Shown here one piece after another: positions 44,771 to 56,571 of a stretch of 64,000 bases of DNA. The translations under genes were made by a program, and so were the position numbers. The notes under the pieces were generated by a model. The model did no database searches. It was not told where the DNA came from and saw only the letters and a program-made list of their open reading frames with translations. The DNA is from Cryptosporangium arvum DSM 44712 (GTDB lineage: Bacteria > Actinomycetota > Actinomycetes > Mycobacteriales > Cryptosporangiaceae). The first letter of the stretch is position 1. Every line of letters starts with the position of its first letter. The DNA lies in contig NZ_KK073874.1 of the NCBI RefSeq assembly GCF_000585375.1, positions 1,612,001-1,676,000 of the forward strand. The letters run 5' to 3'.

Positions 44771-45628
44771 GCGCGACGGCAGGCCGATGGCCAGCCCGGC
44801 GGCCACCACCGCGATACCCACCCACACGAGCACGCCCGGCACCGGCTGTCCCAGCATCACCCCGCACAGCGCCGCCGACACCGGCGCGACGCCGGTGAGC
44901 AGCCCGGCGCGGCTGCTCCCGAGGTGGGCGACGCACGTGTACCAGAGCACGAACGCCAGCGCGGTCACCGCGACCGCGAGGTAGACGATCGCCCCGACCT
45001 CGGCCCGGCCGAACTCCGACACCGCGGTCGGGCCTTCGCGCACGACGCCGATCACCAGGAAGGCCACCGCGGCGATCCAGGTGGTGTGCACCGAGACCCC
45101 CCACGGCCGGAGCCGCCCGAGTACCGGCACCGCCAGCAGCGTGAACGCGGCCTCGCTCGCGAACACGACCACCGCCCACAGCAGCCCCAGGCCGTCGCTG
45201 CGCCCGAGTCCTTCGACCAGGCCCGCTCCTGCGGTCACCACGAGCGCCGCGACCAGCGCACGCACGCTCGGCCGGGCGCCTTCCAGCAGCGGTCCGACCG
45301 CCGCCATCAGCACCGGGACGCTCGCCACCGCGACCCCCAGCACGGCCGGCTCGGCGTGCTGGGATCCCTGCACGAGGGCGATGTTGAACACCACCAGGCC
45401 GGTCACCGCGATCCCGCTCAGCCAGAGCCACTCCGCTCCCCGCGGCCGGACCAGGCGCTGTCCGGCGAGCCGGGCGAACCCGATCAGCAGCACGCAGGCC
45501 AGCGCGTAGCGCACCGCCTGCACGGTGAACAGCGGGCTACCGACGAGCAGCGACGACACCGCGACGCTCCCGCCGACGAACACCATTCCGGTCGCGCCGG
45601 ACGCGGCCGCTAGACGTGAAGTGAGCAT
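44672..45628 (-). CDS. EamA/DMT-family transporter
   Basis: 318 residues with ten predicted membrane helices in two EamA repeats (first about residues 5-135, second about 145-285). GSPLFTVQAVRYALACVLL and SEAAFTLLAVPVLGRLRPWG are characteristic. Such proteins export amino acids or other metabolites. The gene is divergent from the MocR regulator with 66 bp between, so regulation by it is likely. The C-terminal 35 residues (GLEVGPVGPDPAAADPLV) are atypical and lie in the overlap with the HD gene. Confidence 0.82.
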   Translation of the reverse strand: MLTSRLAAASGATGMVFVGGSVAVSSLLVGSPLFTVQAVRYALACVLLIGFARLAGQRLVRPRGAEWLWLSGIAVTGLVVFNIALVQGSQHAEPAVLGVAVASVPVLMAAVGPLLEGARPSVRALVAALVVTAGAGLVEGLGRSDGLGLLWAVVVFASEAAFTLLAVPVLGRLRPWGVSVHTTWIAAVAFLVIGVVREGPTAVSEFGRAEVGAIVYLAVAVTALAFVLWYTCVAHLGSSRAGLLTGVAPVSAALCGVMLGQPVPGVLVWVGIAVVAAGLAIGLPSRSAPAGGLEVGPVGPDPAAADPLVDQAAGCRAQ

Positions 45629-45650
45629 GCAGCCATGCTGGGGTCCGAAC

Positions 45651-45694
45651 ATGGTCCGGTTGAAGGACCATTTGTGGCGCGAAAAGGTGGACCA
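45651..45694. promoter_or_regulatory. MocR operator candidate between EamA and MocR genes
   Basis: ATGGTCC (45651-45657) and GGACCAT (45665-45671) form an inverted pair. TGGACCA (45688-45694) is a third half-site abutting the MocR start codon. A further GGTCC is at 45642. Repeated half-sites in a divergent promoter are usual for MocR/PdxR-type regulators. Confidence 0.5.
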
Positions 45695-47128
45695 ATGTCG
45701 GCGGGGTCGGACTTCCTGCAGCTCCGGGCCGAGGCCGCTCCGGCCAAAGGCATCACCACCTGGCTCGTCGACGCCGTGCGCGTCGCCGTCGTGGACGGCC
45801 GTCTCGGGCCGGGGGCGCGGCTGCCCGCGACACGTGATCTCGCCGCTGATCTCGGGGTCTCCCGGGGCGTGGTGGTCGAGGCCTACCGGCGCCTGGTCGA
45901 CGAAGGGCTGGCCGAGGCCCGCACCGGCGCCGGCACCGTCGTGACCAACCGGCTGGCCCCGCTCGCGCCCCCGCCGCCCGGGCGCGGGCCGGACGGGGTG
46001 GCGTTCGATCCGGCCGGGTTGCGGTTGCCGCTGGGGCCGGGGGAGGGCATCGAGTTCGACCTGTCGCCCGGGCGGCCGGACCTGGCCGCGTTCCCGCGCG
46101 CGGCCTGGCTCCGTGCGGAACGGGCCGTGCTCACGTCGATGACCAGCACCGACCTGGGCTACGGCGATCCGCGCGGCACGCTGTCGCTCCGCCGTGAGCT
46201 GGCGGTGTGGCTCGCGCGCACCCGCGGCACCCGGGCCGAACCCGACGACATCCTCGTGGTCGCGGGAGTCGCTCAGGCCCTCGCCCTGGCCGCCAGGGTC
46301 CTCGGGGCGCGGGACGTCGCGATGGAGGACCCCGGTTCGCGAGGAGCCCGGGACCAGATCACCAGCTGGGGTCTGCGCCCACGGCCCGTCCCGGTCGACG
46401 AACACGGCCTCCGCGTCGAGGACCTGGTCGCCACCGGGCTGGACACCGTGCTGCTCACGCCCGCCCACCAGTTCCCCACCGGCGTCGTGCTCAGCCCGGC
46501 TCGCCGCCGCGAACTGCTCGCCTGGGGCGGCCTCGTCCTCGAAGACGACTACGACGCCGAGCACCGCTACGACCGGGCCCCGGTCGCCGCGCTCCAGGCC
46601 TCCGCGCCCGACCGCGTCGTCTACATGGGCAGTACGTCGAAGACCCTCGCGCCCGGCATGCGCCTGGGCTGGATGATCCCGCCGCGCGCGACGCGCGACG
46701 ACCTGATCGCCGTCAAACACTCCACCGACCTGGGGAACCCGGCCCTGTCCCAGTTGGTGCTGGCCCACCTGCTGCGATCGGGGGAGTACGAGCGCCACCT
46801 CCGCCGGGTCCGCCAGCGTCAGCGCCGTCGCCGCGACGCGCTGTTCGCCGCGCTCGAGCAGCACCTCCCCGCCGCCCGCGTCGAGGGCGTCGCCGCCGGT
46901 CTGCACCTGCTGATCACGCTCCCCGGTGAGATCCCCGACACCGTGCTGGCCGAGCAGGTCGCCGAGGTCGGCGTCCGGGTGCACCCGCTGTCCTGGCACC
47001 GCACCGCCCCCGGGCGGCCCGGACTCGTGATCGGTTATGCCGCACATCCGCCGAATCGGCTCGAGGAGGCGGCCCGCCGAATGGGCGCACGACTCGGCAT
47101 GGTGGTGCGAACGGACATCACAAGGTAG
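45695..47128 (+). CDS. MocR-type GntR/aminotransferase regulator
   Basis: 477 residues. The N-terminal GntR winged helix (about 1-80) includes [20 protein letters not shown]. The remainder is a class I aminotransferase fold with the PLP lysine in [17 protein letters not shown]. These regulators use PLP as ligand or cofactor and typically control pyridoxal or amino-acid-related genes. The divergent EamA exporter is the probable target. xylB follows 10 bp downstream but its function seems unrelated. Confidence 0.88.
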   Translation: MSAGSDFLQLRAEAAPAKGITTWLVDAVRVAVVDGRLGPGARLPATRDLAADLGVSRGVVVEAYRRLVDEGLAEARTGAGTVVTNRLAPLAPPPPGRGPDGVAFDPAGLRLPLGPGEGIEFDLSPGRPDLAAFPRAAWLRAERAVLTSMTSTDLGYGDPRGTLSLRRELAVWLARTRGTRAEPDDILVVAGVAQALALAARVLGARDVAMEDPGSRGARDQITSWGLRPRPVPVDEHGLRVEDLVATGLDTVLLTPAHQFPTGVVLSPARRRELLAWGGLVLEDDYDAEHRYDRAPVAALQASAPDRVVYMGSTSKTLAPGMRLGWMIPPRATRDDLIAVKHSTDLGNPALSQLVLAHLLRSGEYERHLRRVRQRQRRRRDALFAALEQHLPAARVEGVAAGLHLLITLPGEIPDTVLAEQVAEVGVRVHPLSWHRTAPGRPGLVIGYAAHPPNRLEEAARRMGARLGMVVRTDITR

Positions 47129-47138
47129 GAAAAACGCC

Positions 47139-48545
47139 ATGGCACTCGTCGCTGGCGTCGACTGTTCGACGCAATCCACCAAGGTCCTCATCTGCGATTC
47201 CGAGACCGGCGAGGTGGTCAGGCAGGGCCGGGCCCCGCACCCCGACGCCACCGAGGTCGACCCGGCCATCTGGTGGTCGGCACTGCAGACAGCATCCGAC
47301 GGTCTGCTCGACGGTGTCGAGGCGATGGCCGTCGGCGGCCAGCAGCACGGCATGGTGACGCTCGACGCCGACGGGAACGTCGTCCGCCCGGCGTTGCTCT
47401 GGAACGACACCCGTTCGGCCGGCGCGGCCACCGACCTGATCGACGAGCTCGGCGGGGCGCAGGCCTGGACCGACGCGGTCGGCCTGGTGCCGGTCGCGAG
47501 CTTCACGGTCACGAAGCTGCGCTGGCTCGCCGCGCACGAACCCGAGCAGGCGAAGCGGGTCGAGCAGATCCTGCTGCCGCACGACTGGCTCACCTGGAAG
47601 CTGTCCGGCCGGAGCATCGCCCCCACCACCGACCGCGGCGACGCGTCCGGCACCGGTTACTGGTCGGCCGCGACCGGCGAGTACCGCCTCGACCTGCTCG
47701 AGCGCGCGTTCGGCCGGGAGATCGGCGTCCCCCGCGTGGCCGCGCCCGCCGAGATCGTCGGCCGGACCCCGGAGGGCATCGCGCTCGCCGCCGGTACCGG
47801 CGACAACATGGCGGCCGCGCTGGGGCTCGGTGCCGGCCCGGGTGACGTCGTCGTGTCCCTGGGTACGAGCGGCACGGTGTTCGCGGTGGCCGAGGCGTCG
47901 ACGAACGACCCGAGCGGGTTCGTCGCCGACTTCGCCGACGCCACCGGCCGGTTCCTGCCGCTGGTCTGCACGCTCAACGCGGCGCGGGTGCTGACCGCGG
48001 CGGCCGACCTGCTCGGCGTCGACCTGGACCGTCTTTCGGAGCTGGCGTTGGCCAGCACACCCGGCGCCGCCGGGCTCACGCTCCTGCCGTACCTGGACGG
48101 CGAGCGCACCCCCGACCTCCCCGACGAGACCGGGCGGATCACTGGTCTGACCAGGGCAAACGCTCGCCCCGAGAATCTCGCGCGGGCCGCGGTGGAGGGC
48201 ATGCTGCTCGGTCTGGCCGACGGCCTGGACGCCGTCCGCCAACACGGGGTGCCGGTCCGGCGGGCGCTGCTGATCGGCGGGGCCGCGATGTCGCCGGCAG
48301 TGCGCGCGGTGGCTTCCGGGATCCTCGGCGTTCCGGTCGACGTGCCTGCGCCCGGCGAGTACGTCGCGCTGGGCGCCGCGCGCCAGGCGGCGTGGGCGCT
48401 CTCGGGTGCGGCGGAGCCGCCCCGGTGGACGGTCGCGGCCGAGCACACCCCGGACGCGACCGACGACTACTCCGGGGCTCGTGACCGCTACGCCCAGTTT
48501 CGTACCGGCGTGCAAGAACTTTCGTCTCGATCGAACAAAAGTTAG
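47139..48545 (+). CDS. xylB: Xylulokinase
   Basis: 468-residue FGGY carbohydrate kinase. [17 protein letters not shown] is the phosphate-1 motif. [13 protein letters not shown] and LLWNDTRSA are typical of xylulokinases. The ATP site includes [13 protein letters not shown] and the C-terminal [15 protein letters not shown]. It phosphorylates D-xylulose or a related ketose. An AAGGTAGGA ribosome-binding site overlaps the MocR stop codon. The sugar regulator and transporter genes follow, so it likely supplies their catabolic step. Confidence 0.85.
   Translation: MALVAGVDCSTQSTKVLICDSETGEVVRQGRAPHPDATEVDPAIWWSALQTASDGLLDGVEAMAVGGQQHGMVTLDADGNVVRPALLWNDTRSAGAATDLIDELGGAQAWTDAVGLVPVASFTVTKLRWLAAHEPEQAKRVEQILLPHDWLTWKLSGRSIAPTTDRGDASGTGYWSAATGEYRLDLLERAFGREIGVPRVAAPAEIVGRTPEGIALAAGTGDNMAAALGLGAGPGDVVVSLGTSGTVFAVAEASTNDPSGFVADFADATGRFLPLVCTLNAARVLTAAADLLGVDLDRLSELALASTPGAAGLTLLPYLDGERTPDLPDETGRITGLTRANARPENLARAAVEGMLLGLADGLDAVRQHGVPVRRALLIGGAAMSPAVRAVASGILGVPVDVPAPGEYVALGAARQAAWALSGAAEPPRWTVAAEHTPDATDDYSGARDRYAQFRTGVQELSSRSNKS
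48517..48543. promoter_or_regulatory. Candidate ROK-repressor operator
   Basis: AACTTT at 48517-48522 and AAAGTT at 48538-48543 form a spaced dyad in locally AT-richer DNA, overlapping the xylB stop and lying 100 bp before the ROK gene. A second hairpin (CCCACG/CGTGGG, 48601-48630) sits in the leader directly before the ribosome-binding site. Confidence 0.35.
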
Positions 48546-48641
48546 GCGTCTGTAATCCGAAAGACTCTGGACACCGACTGGAAGCGGGCTCTACGGTCTC
48601 CCCACGCCTTGTGACGCAGGCAACCGTGGGAAGGCTGCGCA

Positions 48642-49835
48642 ATGACGCCTCGGCCCCGACCCGACAACTCCGCTCAGTCCCAGATCCTCCTGACCCTTCG
48701 TAACGAGGGGCCCGCCTCGCGGGCCGAGCTCGGCGACCGGCTCGAACTCCCGCGAGCCCGGCTGGCCGCCGAGCTGACCCGTCTGAACGAACTCGGCCTG
48801 GCCCGCGACGGTGGGCCGGCCGCGTCCCGGGGTGGCCGGCGCTCGACGATGGTCGAGCTCGACCCCGACCTGCGGTTCATCGGCGTCGACCTCGGCGTGA
48901 CGTCGGTGACCGTCGAGGTCACCGACGGCTCGTTGGAGCCGGTCGCCTCGATCGAGGAACCGATCGACATCCGGCGCGGCCCGGAGGCCGTGCTCGACCG
49001 CATCGACGACCTGGTCGAGAAGGCCAGGGTCGACGGGCACCTGCCCCGGCTGGCCGGGATCGGCCTCGGTGTTCCCGGCCCGGTGAGCTTCCGCGACGGG
49101 GTTCCGGTGTCGCCGCCGATCATGCCCGGCTGGGACCGCTACCCGGTGCGCGAGGAGCTGGCCGGGCGGCACGGTTGCCCGGTCGTCGTCGACAACGACG
49201 TCAACATCATGGTCGTCGGTGAACGCGGCGGCGGGGTGGCCCGGTCGATCGAGGACCTGCTGTTCGTGAAGGTCGGCACCGGTATCGGCTGCGGCATCGT
49301 GGTCGGTGGCCAGGTGTACCGCGGGGTCGACGGGTGTGCCGGCGACATCGGGCACATCCAGGTGGACCCGCACGGCCCGGTGTGCGCCTGCGGCAACGCC
49401 GGGTGCCTCGAGGCGATGTTCGGCGGCGCCGCGCTGGCCCGCGACGCGCTGGCCGCGGCACGCAGCGACACGTCGCCCGCGCTGGCCGAGCGCCTGCGCC
49501 TGAACGGCACCGTGACCGCGGCGGACGTCGGCGCCGGCGCGACCGAGGGTGACCCGGTCTGCATCGGGCTCATCCGCGACGGCGGGCGACGGCTCGGCGG
49601 GGTGCTGGCCTCGCTCGTGAGCTTCTTCAACCCGTCGATGATCGTGATCGGCGGCGGCCTGGCCGGGCTCGGCCACCTGCTGCTGGCCGAGGTGCGCTCG
49701 GTGATCTACCGCCGGTCGCTGCCGCTGGCCACCCGGAACCTGCCGGTCGTGCTGTCCGAGCTCGGGGCCCGCGCCGGCGTCGCCGGCGCGGCGACGCTGG
49801 CCAGCGATCTCGCCTACGGATCGGTGACACCATGA
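48642..49835 (+). CDS. ROK-family transcriptional repressor
   Basis: 397 residues. A MarR-like winged helix (about 10-65: SQILLTLRNEGPASRAELGD) is fused to the ROK sugar-kinase fold. FIGVDLGVTSVTVEV, GLGVPGPVS, the sugar-binding VVDNDVN and the zinc motif CACGNAGCLEA are all present. It likely senses the sugar or its phosphate and represses the operon it heads. The ABC ATPase start overlaps its stop codon (ATGA). Confidence 0.88.
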   Translation: MTPRPRPDNSAQSQILLTLRNEGPASRAELGDRLELPRARLAAELTRLNELGLARDGGPAASRGGRRSTMVELDPDLRFIGVDLGVTSVTVEVTDGSLEPVASIEEPIDIRRGPEAVLDRIDDLVEKARVDGHLPRLAGIGLGVPGPVSFRDGVPVSPPIMPGWDRYPVREELAGRHGCPVVVDNDVNIMVVGERGGGVARSIEDLLFVKVGTGIGCGIVVGGQVYRGVDGCAGDIGHIQVDPHGPVCACGNAGCLEAMFGGAALARDALAAARSDTSPALAERLRLNGTVTAADVGAGATEGDPVCIGLIRDGGRRLGGVLASLVSFFNPSMIVIGGGLAGLGHLLLAEVRSVIYRRSLPLATRNLPVVLSELGARAGVAGAATLASDLAYGSVTP

Positions 49836-51346
49836 CAGAGCCTTTGCTGCGGCTGTCCGGGATCGTGAAGACGTTCCCCGGCGTGCGCGCGCTCGACGGC
49901 GTGGACCTCACCGTCGCGCCCGGGGAAGTGCACTGCCTGCTCGGGCAGAACGGCGCCGGGAAGTCGACGCTGATCAAGGTGCTGTCGGGGGCGCACCAGC
50001 CCGACGAGGGCACGATCGAGTGGCAGGGATCGGAAGTCCGGTTCGTGCGGCCGACGGCCGCGCTGAACGCCGGGCTCGCGACGATCTACCAGGAACTCGA
50101 CCTCGTCGACGACCTGACGGTCGCGGAGAACGTGTTCCTCGGGCACGAGCCGCGCCGCCTCGGGTTCAGCTCGCGCGGGGCGGCGCGCCGCCGCACCCGG
50201 GAGCTGCTCGGGCGGCTCGGCCACGCGGAGATCCCGGCCGGTCGTGAGGTCGGCCGGCTGCCCGCCGCCGGCAAGCAGATCGTCAGCATGGCGCGGGCCC
50301 TCTCGCACGACGCGCGGCTGATCATCATGGACGAGCCGTCCGCGGTGCTCGCGCACGACGAGGTGGAGAACCTGTTCCGGGTCATCCGGGACCTGACGTC
50401 GGCCGGGGTCGCGGTCATCTACATCTCGCACCGGCTGGCCGAGATCCGCGAGATCGGCGACCGGGTCACGATCCTCAAGGACGGCCGCACGGTCGCGGTC
50501 GACCTGCCCGCGAAGACGACCCCGACGAACGAGGTCGTCCGCCTCATGACCGGCCGCAACGTCGAATACGTCTTCCCGCAGCGGGCCGCAACCACCCCCG
50601 GCGAACCGCTGCTGCGGGTCACCGACCTGGGCCGCCAGAAGGAGTTCAGCGACGTCTCCTTCGAGGTCAAGGCGGGGGAGATCGTCGGGCTGGCCGGTCT
50701 CGTCGGCGCCGGTCGCTCGGAGATCCTCGAGACCGTCTACGGGGCGCGGAAGGCCGCCACCGGCACGGTCGAGATGGACGGCAAGCCGATCCGCCGCGGC
50801 AGCGTGAAGGCCGCGGTCGCCGCGGGCATGGGCTTGGCTCCCGAAGAGCGCAAAAGCCAGGCGCTCCTGCTCGGCGAGCCGGTCTACCGCAACGTCTCGC
50901 TCGCGTCGCTGCGCCGGTTCTCCCGGTTCGGCTTCGTGCGGCGGGGGGCCGAGCGGACCGAGGTCGGGGCGGTCACCCGATCGCTCGACCTGCGCCCGGC
51001 CGATCCCCGCCGTGCCATGCGGACGCTGTCCGGCGGCAACCAGCAGAAGGCCGTCGTCTCGCGCTGGCTCCTGGGCCGGACCCGCCTGCTGCTGCTCGAC
51101 GAGCCGACCCGCGGCGTCGACATCGGTGCCCGTGCCGAGCTCTACGCGCTGATCCGCTCGCTCGCCGACCAGGGCGTCGGCGTGCTGATGGTCTCCAGCG
51201 AAGTTCCCGAAGTGCTCGGTCTCGCCGACCGCGTCCTGGTCGTGCGAGAGGGAAGGGTCGTGCACGAAGCGCCGGCCTCCGACCTGACCGAAGCCCAGGT
51301 CCTCGACCTGGTCATGGCCGGGGAACGCGTCACCACCTCCCGCTGA
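49832..51346 (+). CDS. CUT2 sugar ABC transporter ATPase (RbsA-like)
   Basis: 504 residues with two ABC domains. Domain 1 has Walker A GQNGAGKST and LIIMDEPSAVL, but its signature is replaced by LPAAGKQIVSMARAL. Domain 2 has the expected non-canonical P-loop GLVGAGRSE and a good signature LSGGNQQK with LLLLDEPTRGVDIGA. The asymmetric arrangement is normal for monosaccharide importers, but loss of LSxGQ in domain 1 is noticeable. It works with the permease and binding protein that follow. Confidence 0.9.
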   Translation: MTEPLLRLSGIVKTFPGVRALDGVDLTVAPGEVHCLLGQNGAGKSTLIKVLSGAHQPDEGTIEWQGSEVRFVRPTAALNAGLATIYQELDLVDDLTVAENVFLGHEPRRLGFSSRGAARRRTRELLGRLGHAEIPAGREVGRLPAAGKQIVSMARALSHDARLIIMDEPSAVLAHDEVENLFRVIRDLTSAGVAVIYISHRLAEIREIGDRVTILKDGRTVAVDLPAKTTPTNEVVRLMTGRNVEYVFPQRAATTPGEPLLRVTDLGRQKEFSDVSFEVKAGEIVGLAGLVGAGRSEILETVYGARKAATGTVEMDGKPIRRGSVKAAVAAGMGLAPEERKSQALLLGEPVYRNVSLASLRRFSRFGFVRRGAERTEVGAVTRSLDLRPADPRRAMRTLSGGNQQKAVVSRWLLGRTRLLLLDEPTRGVDIGARAELYALIRSLADQGVGVLMVSSEVPEVLGLADRVLVVREGRVVHEAPASDLTEAQVLDLVMAGERVTTSR

Positions 51347-51403
51347 ACCCCCGACTTGCGCAGTGCGCACCCCCTCCCGCCACCGCATTGGAGCGAGGCG
51401 CTC

Positions 51404-52528
<1,125 letters not shown>

Positions 52529-52616
52529 CCCTGCTTTCCGTTCACTCGCCGCCGTTCGTCGCCCGACGGTGGTTCGCCGACTTGCGTAATTCTCGTATTT
52601 CTCAAAGGAGAGAACC

Positions 52617-53684
52617 ATGAGTGACGTCATCAGTGGCCCGCGAAGCGGGCTCGGACGACGGGGCTTCCTCTTCGGGGGAGCCGCCGTAGGCGCGACCCTG
52701 CTCGCGGCGGGGTGCACCTCGAACGACTCCGGCGACGACCGTCCGGAGACCAACACCAAGGCCGTGGGCGGCGACAACGCCGCCAAGGGCACGCAGGTGA
52801 CGATCGGGTTCTCCGCGCCGCAGGCCGACCACGGCTGGATCGGCGCGATCGCGAAGAACGCGGAGGCGCAGGCCAAGACGTTCGAGGACGTGACGTTCGA
52901 GCCGGTCGAGCCGACGAACGACGTCGCGGCGCAGATCGCGGCGATCGAGACGCTGATCACGAAGAAGGTCGGCGTCCTCGTCGTGCTGCCGAACGACGGC
53001 AAGCAGCTGACCGCGGTCGCGGCCAAGGCGATGGCGGCGGGCATTCCGGTCGTCAACCTCGACCGGGTCTTCGACTCGCCGCTGGCCTACCGGACCTGGA
53101 TCGGTGGGGACAACTACGGCATGGGCGTCTCCGCGGGCAACTACATCGCGGCGCAGCTCAAGGGCAAGTCGAACCCGGTCATCGCCGAGATCGCGGGCAT
53201 CGACTCGCTGCCGCTGACGCAGGACCGGTCGCGGGGATTCAAGGACGCGCTGGCCCGCGCGGGCTTCAAGGTGACCAACCGGGTCGCGGCGGAGTTCACC
53301 GTCGCGTCGGGCCAGCAGGTCACCTCGAACCTGCTGCAGGCCGCACCGAAGATCGACGCGGTCTGGAACCACGACGACGACCAGGGCCTCGGTGTGCTGG
53401 CCGCGATCCGGCAGGCCAACCGCAGTGAGTTCCTGATGGTCGGCGGCGCCGGCTCGCTGGACGCGATGGAGCTCATCAAGGCCGACAACTCGGTGTTGAA
53501 GGCGACCGTCACCTACAGCCCGAGCATGGCGTCCTCGGCCATTTCCATCGCGCGGCTGATCGGCCAGAAGAAGGGCTTCTCCGACCTGGTCGAGAACGAC
53601 GTCCCGGCGAGCATCACGCTCTCCTCGGCAACCGTGACGAAGGAGAACGTGGACCAATACCTGAAGACTGGATTCCGTTCATGA
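52617..53684 (+). CDS. Sugar ABC transporter substrate-binding lipoprotein, Tat-type
   Basis: 355 residues with a strong AAGGAGAG ribosome-binding site. The N-terminus has a twin-arginine signal (GRRGFLFGG) ending in a lipobox whose Cys is residue 33 (LAAGC). The periplasmic-binding-protein domain type 4 follows (QVTIGFSAPQADHGWIGAIA, AGIPVVNLDRVF, AVWNHDDDQGLGVLAAIR), as in ribose/xylose/inositol binders. The sugar is unknown. Confidence 0.9.
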   Translation: MSDVISGPRSGLGRRGFLFGGAAVGATLLAAGCTSNDSGDDRPETNTKAVGGDNAAKGTQVTIGFSAPQADHGWIGAIAKNAEAQAKTFEDVTFEPVEPTNDVAAQIAAIETLITKKVGVLVVLPNDGKQLTAVAAKAMAAGIPVVNLDRVFDSPLAYRTWIGGDNYGMGVSAGNYIAAQLKGKSNPVIAEIAGIDSLPLTQDRSRGFKDALARAGFKVTNRVAAEFTVASGQQVTSNLLQAAPKIDAVWNHDDDQGLGVLAAIRQANRSEFLMVGGAGSLDAMELIKADNSVLKATVTYSPSMASSAISIARLIGQKKGFSDLVENDVPASITLSSATVTKENVDQYLKTGFRS

Positions 53685-54847
53685 GCAAAGCTGAACTCGG
53701 TGTCGGCATGGTCGGGTACGCGTTCATGGGAGCCGTGCACTCGCAGGCATGGCGCACCGTGAACCACGTATTCGACCTGCCGGTCGGAGTGCGGCTGGCG
53801 GCCATCGCCGGTAGGGATCCGGTAGCCGTGAAATCGGCCGCGGAGCAGCACGGGTGGGCGGCGTCGGAGACGGACTGGCAGGCGTTGATCGCGCGTGACG
53901 ACGTGCAGATCGTGGACATCTGCACGCCGGGGGACACGCACGCTGCGATTGCCATCGCGGCCCTTGCCGCAGGCAAGCACGTGATCTGTGAGAAGCCCTT
54001 GGCCAACAGTGTTTCCGAGGCCGCCGACATGGCCGCGGCGGCGGCCGACGCGGCCGCGCGGGGCGTCCGCTCGATGGTGGCGTTCAACTACCGGCGGGTG
54101 CCGGCGCTGGCGTACGCGCGGTCGCTGGTGGCCGCCGGCCGGATCGGGACGCTTCACCACGTGCGGGCGGCGTACCAGCAGGACTGGCTGGTGGATCCGT
54201 CCGCGCCGCTGACCTGGCGGATGCAGAAGGAGCGGGCCGGGTCCGGAGCGCTCGGGGACATCGCGGCGCATATCGTCGACGCGGCCCAGTTCGTGGTCGG
54301 CGACGTGCTGTCGGGGGTCTCGGGGCTGCTGGAGACGTTCGTGTCGTCGCGGCCGCTCTCGGGTGGGTCCGGGCTGTCGGCGGCCTCCGGTGGCGCCGGC
54401 GTCGGGGACGTGACCGTCGACGACGCGGCGGTGTTCTTCGGGCGGTTCGCGCAGGGCGGCATCGCGACGTTCGAGGCCACCCGGTTCGCGACCGGGCGGA
54501 AGAACGCGATGCAGCTGGAGATCTACGGGTCCGACGGCGGGATCCGGTTCGACTTCGAGCGGATGAACGAGCTGTTGTTCTTCGACGGGTCGTCGCCGGA
54601 CGAGGAGAACGGGTTCCGGCGGGTGCTGGTGACCGAGCCCACGCACCCGTATCTGGGTGCGTGGTGGCCGCCGGGGCATCCGCTCGGGTACGAGCACACG
54701 TTCACGCACGAGCTCCGGGACTTCGTCCTGGCCATCGGCTCCGACTCGGACCCTTCGCCGTCGTTCGCCGATGGCTTGCAGGTGCAAAAGGTGCTGGAGG
54801 CCGTTTCGCTCAGCGCTTCCCGCGGATCCGGATGGGTGGAGGTCTGA
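53681..54847 (+). CDS. Gfo/Idh/MocA-family oxidoreductase
   Basis: 388 residues. The NAD(P)-binding Rossmann domain starts [38 protein letters not shown] and [11 protein letters not shown], with the catalytic-type EKP lysine, follow. The C-terminal beta-sheet domain has [20 protein letters not shown]. It probably oxidises a sugar or cyclitol taken up by the adjacent transporter. The ATGA overlap links it to the binding-protein gene. Confidence 0.88.
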   Translation: MSKAELGVGMVGYAFMGAVHSQAWRTVNHVFDLPVGVRLAAIAGRDPVAVKSAAEQHGWAASETDWQALIARDDVQIVDICTPGDTHAAIAIAALAAGKHVICEKPLANSVSEAADMAAAAADAAARGVRSMVAFNYRRVPALAYARSLVAAGRIGTLHHVRAAYQQDWLVDPSAPLTWRMQKERAGSGALGDIAAHIVDAAQFVVGDVLSGVSGLLETFVSSRPLSGGSGLSAASGGAGVGDVTVDDAAVFFGRFAQGGIATFEATRFATGRKNAMQLEIYGSDGGIRFDFERMNELLFFDGSSPDEENGFRRVLVTEPTHPYLGAWWPPGHPLGYEHTFTHELRDFVLAIGSDSDPSPSFADGLQVQKVLEAVSLSASRGSGWVEV

Positions 54848-54849
54848 TC

Positions 54850-55857
54850 ATGCCGAGGCCAGTGACGTTGTTCACCGGACAGTGGGCCGACCTGCCGTTC
54901 GAGGAGGTGTGCAAACTCGCGTCGGGCTGGGGGTACGACGGGCTCGAGATCGCGTGCTGGGGTGACCATTTCGACGTGGCGCAGGCGGTCTCCTCACCGT
55001 CGTACGTGGCGTCCCGGCGGGAGATCCTCGACCGCTACGGGCTCAAGGTCTGGGCGATCTCGAACCACCTGACCGGTCAGGCGGTGTGCGACAACCCGAT
55101 CGACGAGCGTCATCAGGGGATCCTGTCGCCGGCGGTGTGGGGTGACGGGGACGCCGAGGGAGTGCGTCAGCGGGCCGCTTCCGCGTTGAAGGACACGGCG
55201 CGCGCTGCGCGTCTGTTGGGTGTGGACACCGTGGTCGGGTTCACCGGGTCGTCGATCTGGCACCTGGTGGCGATGTTCCCGCCGGTCCCGCCGTCGATGA
55301 TCACCCGCGGCTACGAGGACTTCGCCGCGCGCTGGAACCCGATCCTGGACGTGTTCGACTCCGAGGGCGTGCGGTTCGCCCACGAGGTGCACCCGTCGGA
55401 GATCGCGTACGACTACTGGTCGACGGTGGCCGCACTCGACGCGGTGGAGCACCGGGAGGCGTTCGGGCTGAACTTCGACCCGTCGCACTTCGTCTGGCAG
55501 GACCTGGACCCGGTCGGGTTCCTCTGGGACTTCAAGGACCGGATCTACCACGTGGACTGCAAGGAGTCGGTCAAGCAGTTCAACGGACGCAACGGTCGGC
55601 TGGGCTCGCACCTGCCGTGGGGCGACCCGCGCCGGGGCTGGGACTTCGTGTCGACCGGGCACGGCGACGTGCCCTGGGAGCCGGTGTTCCGGATGCTCAA
55701 CTCGATCGGCTACTCGGGGCCCATCTCGGTGGAGTGGGAGGACGCCGGAATGGATCGGCTGGTGGGGGCGCCGGACGCGCTGGCGTTCGTCCGCAAGCTC
55801 ACGTCTATCGAGCCGCCCGAGGCGTCGTTCGACGCGGCGTTCAGTTCTGGTTCGTGA
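54850..55857 (+). CDS. Sugar phosphate isomerase/epimerase (AP endonuclease 2 fold)
   Basis: 335-residue TIM barrel. Likely metal ligands are Glu in [13 protein letters not shown], Asp and His in [11 protein letters not shown], His in IYHVDCKES and Glu in [10 protein letters not shown]. This matches xylose-isomerase-like epimerases that act on sugars, keto-inositols or 3-keto-sugars after Gfo/Idh oxidation. Two bases separate it from the dehydrogenase gene. It is last in the sugar operon. Confidence 0.88.
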   Translation: MPRPVTLFTGQWADLPFEEVCKLASGWGYDGLEIACWGDHFDVAQAVSSPSYVASRREILDRYGLKVWAISNHLTGQAVCDNPIDERHQGILSPAVWGDGDAEGVRQRAASALKDTARAARLLGVDTVVGFTGSSIWHLVAMFPPVPPSMITRGYEDFAARWNPILDVFDSEGVRFAHEVHPSEIAYDYWSTVAALDAVEHREAFGLNFDPSHFVWQDLDPVGFLWDFKDRIYHVDCKESVKQFNGRNGRLGSHLPWGDPRRGWDFVSTGHGDVPWEPVFRMLNSIGYSGPISVEWEDAGMDRLVGAPDALAFVRKLTSIEPPEASFDAAFSSGS

Positions 55858-56091
55858 GTTTGTTCGTGGGGCGGTGACAACCGGACGGGAAGGTACAGGC
55901 GTCTAGTTTCGTGTGGGCTCGAGGCTCGGAACTCCGGGCGAGCATCACACGGGACGGGCAGCGCTCGTCCGGGGAGTGACCACCGCACGGGGGCGCGTGG
56001 CGTCGCACGGGGGCGGGGTCGACGCGGCGACACCGCACGGCGGTGGCCGGCGGGTGTTCGGGGCTCGGGCCCGGGCACTCGCCGGACAAGA
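55858..56091. other. Gap without recognisable genes after the sugar operon
   Basis: The stretch between the isomerase stop codon and the terminator hairpin has no protein-like frame on either strand and no repeats. Confidence 0.6.
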
Positions 56092-56122
56092 CGAGGGCCC
56101 AGCCGTTTCGGCTGGGCCCTCG
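56092..56122. terminator. Strong terminator hairpin
   Basis: CGAGGGCCCAGCCG, a TTT loop and its exact complement give a 14-bp stem. It sits between the sugar operon and the convergent YtxH-like gene and can serve both. Confidence 0.8.
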
Positions 56123-56226
56123 CTCTGTGGCGCGCGACCGCCGGTGTGTGCGTCGGCGGCCGGCGGTCCGGACCGACCGGTTCGCGGTCGGCCAGGAATC
56201 GTTCGGTTCCCTCGTCGATCTCCTCG

Positions 56227-56571
56227 TCAGAGGGAACCGTTGGAGCCGGCCGGGCGGGGGGTGTGGACGGAGGGTGCGCCGGTGGCCGGGCCCGCGGTGA
56301 CCGTCGGCTCCGGGCTGCCCGACGAGCCGAGCAGGTTGTTCACCTTCGCCCCGATGGCGGTGCCGGCCAGCTTGTCGTTGGCCACGTCCTTGGCCGTGCT
56401 GACCAGGCTCCCCGCCTGTGCCTGGAGAACACCCGTCGCTTCCTGGACGGTCGGGTTCTCCTTGACCTTGGCCGCGGTACGACGGATCTGCTCGTACCGC
56501 TCGCGCCCAGCCTTGGTGCCCAGCACGTAGCCGATGCCAACGCCGGTGATGAAGAGCAGCTTGTTACGCAT
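56227..56571 (-). CDS. YtxH-like small membrane protein
   Basis: 114 residues. A short N-terminal membrane helix (KLLFITGVGIGYVLGTKAGR) is followed by a charged amphipathic helix (RYEQIRRTAAKVKENPTVQE) and a Pro/Ser/Gly-rich tail. This is the usual YtxH layout, a family of stress-associated proteins without known mechanism. The ATG at 56571 is selected because the helix begins there. Confidence 0.7.
   Translation of the reverse strand: MRNKLLFITGVGIGYVLGTKAGRERYEQIRRTAAKVKENPTVQEATGVLQAQAGSLVSTAKDVANDKLAGTAIGAKVNNLLGSSGSPEPTVTAGPATGAPSVHTPRPAGSNGSL

Noticed and set aside
48601-48630. Riboswitch before the ROK gene
   Set aside because: Only a six-bp stem with an 18-base loop is visible. It matches no riboswitch class I know.
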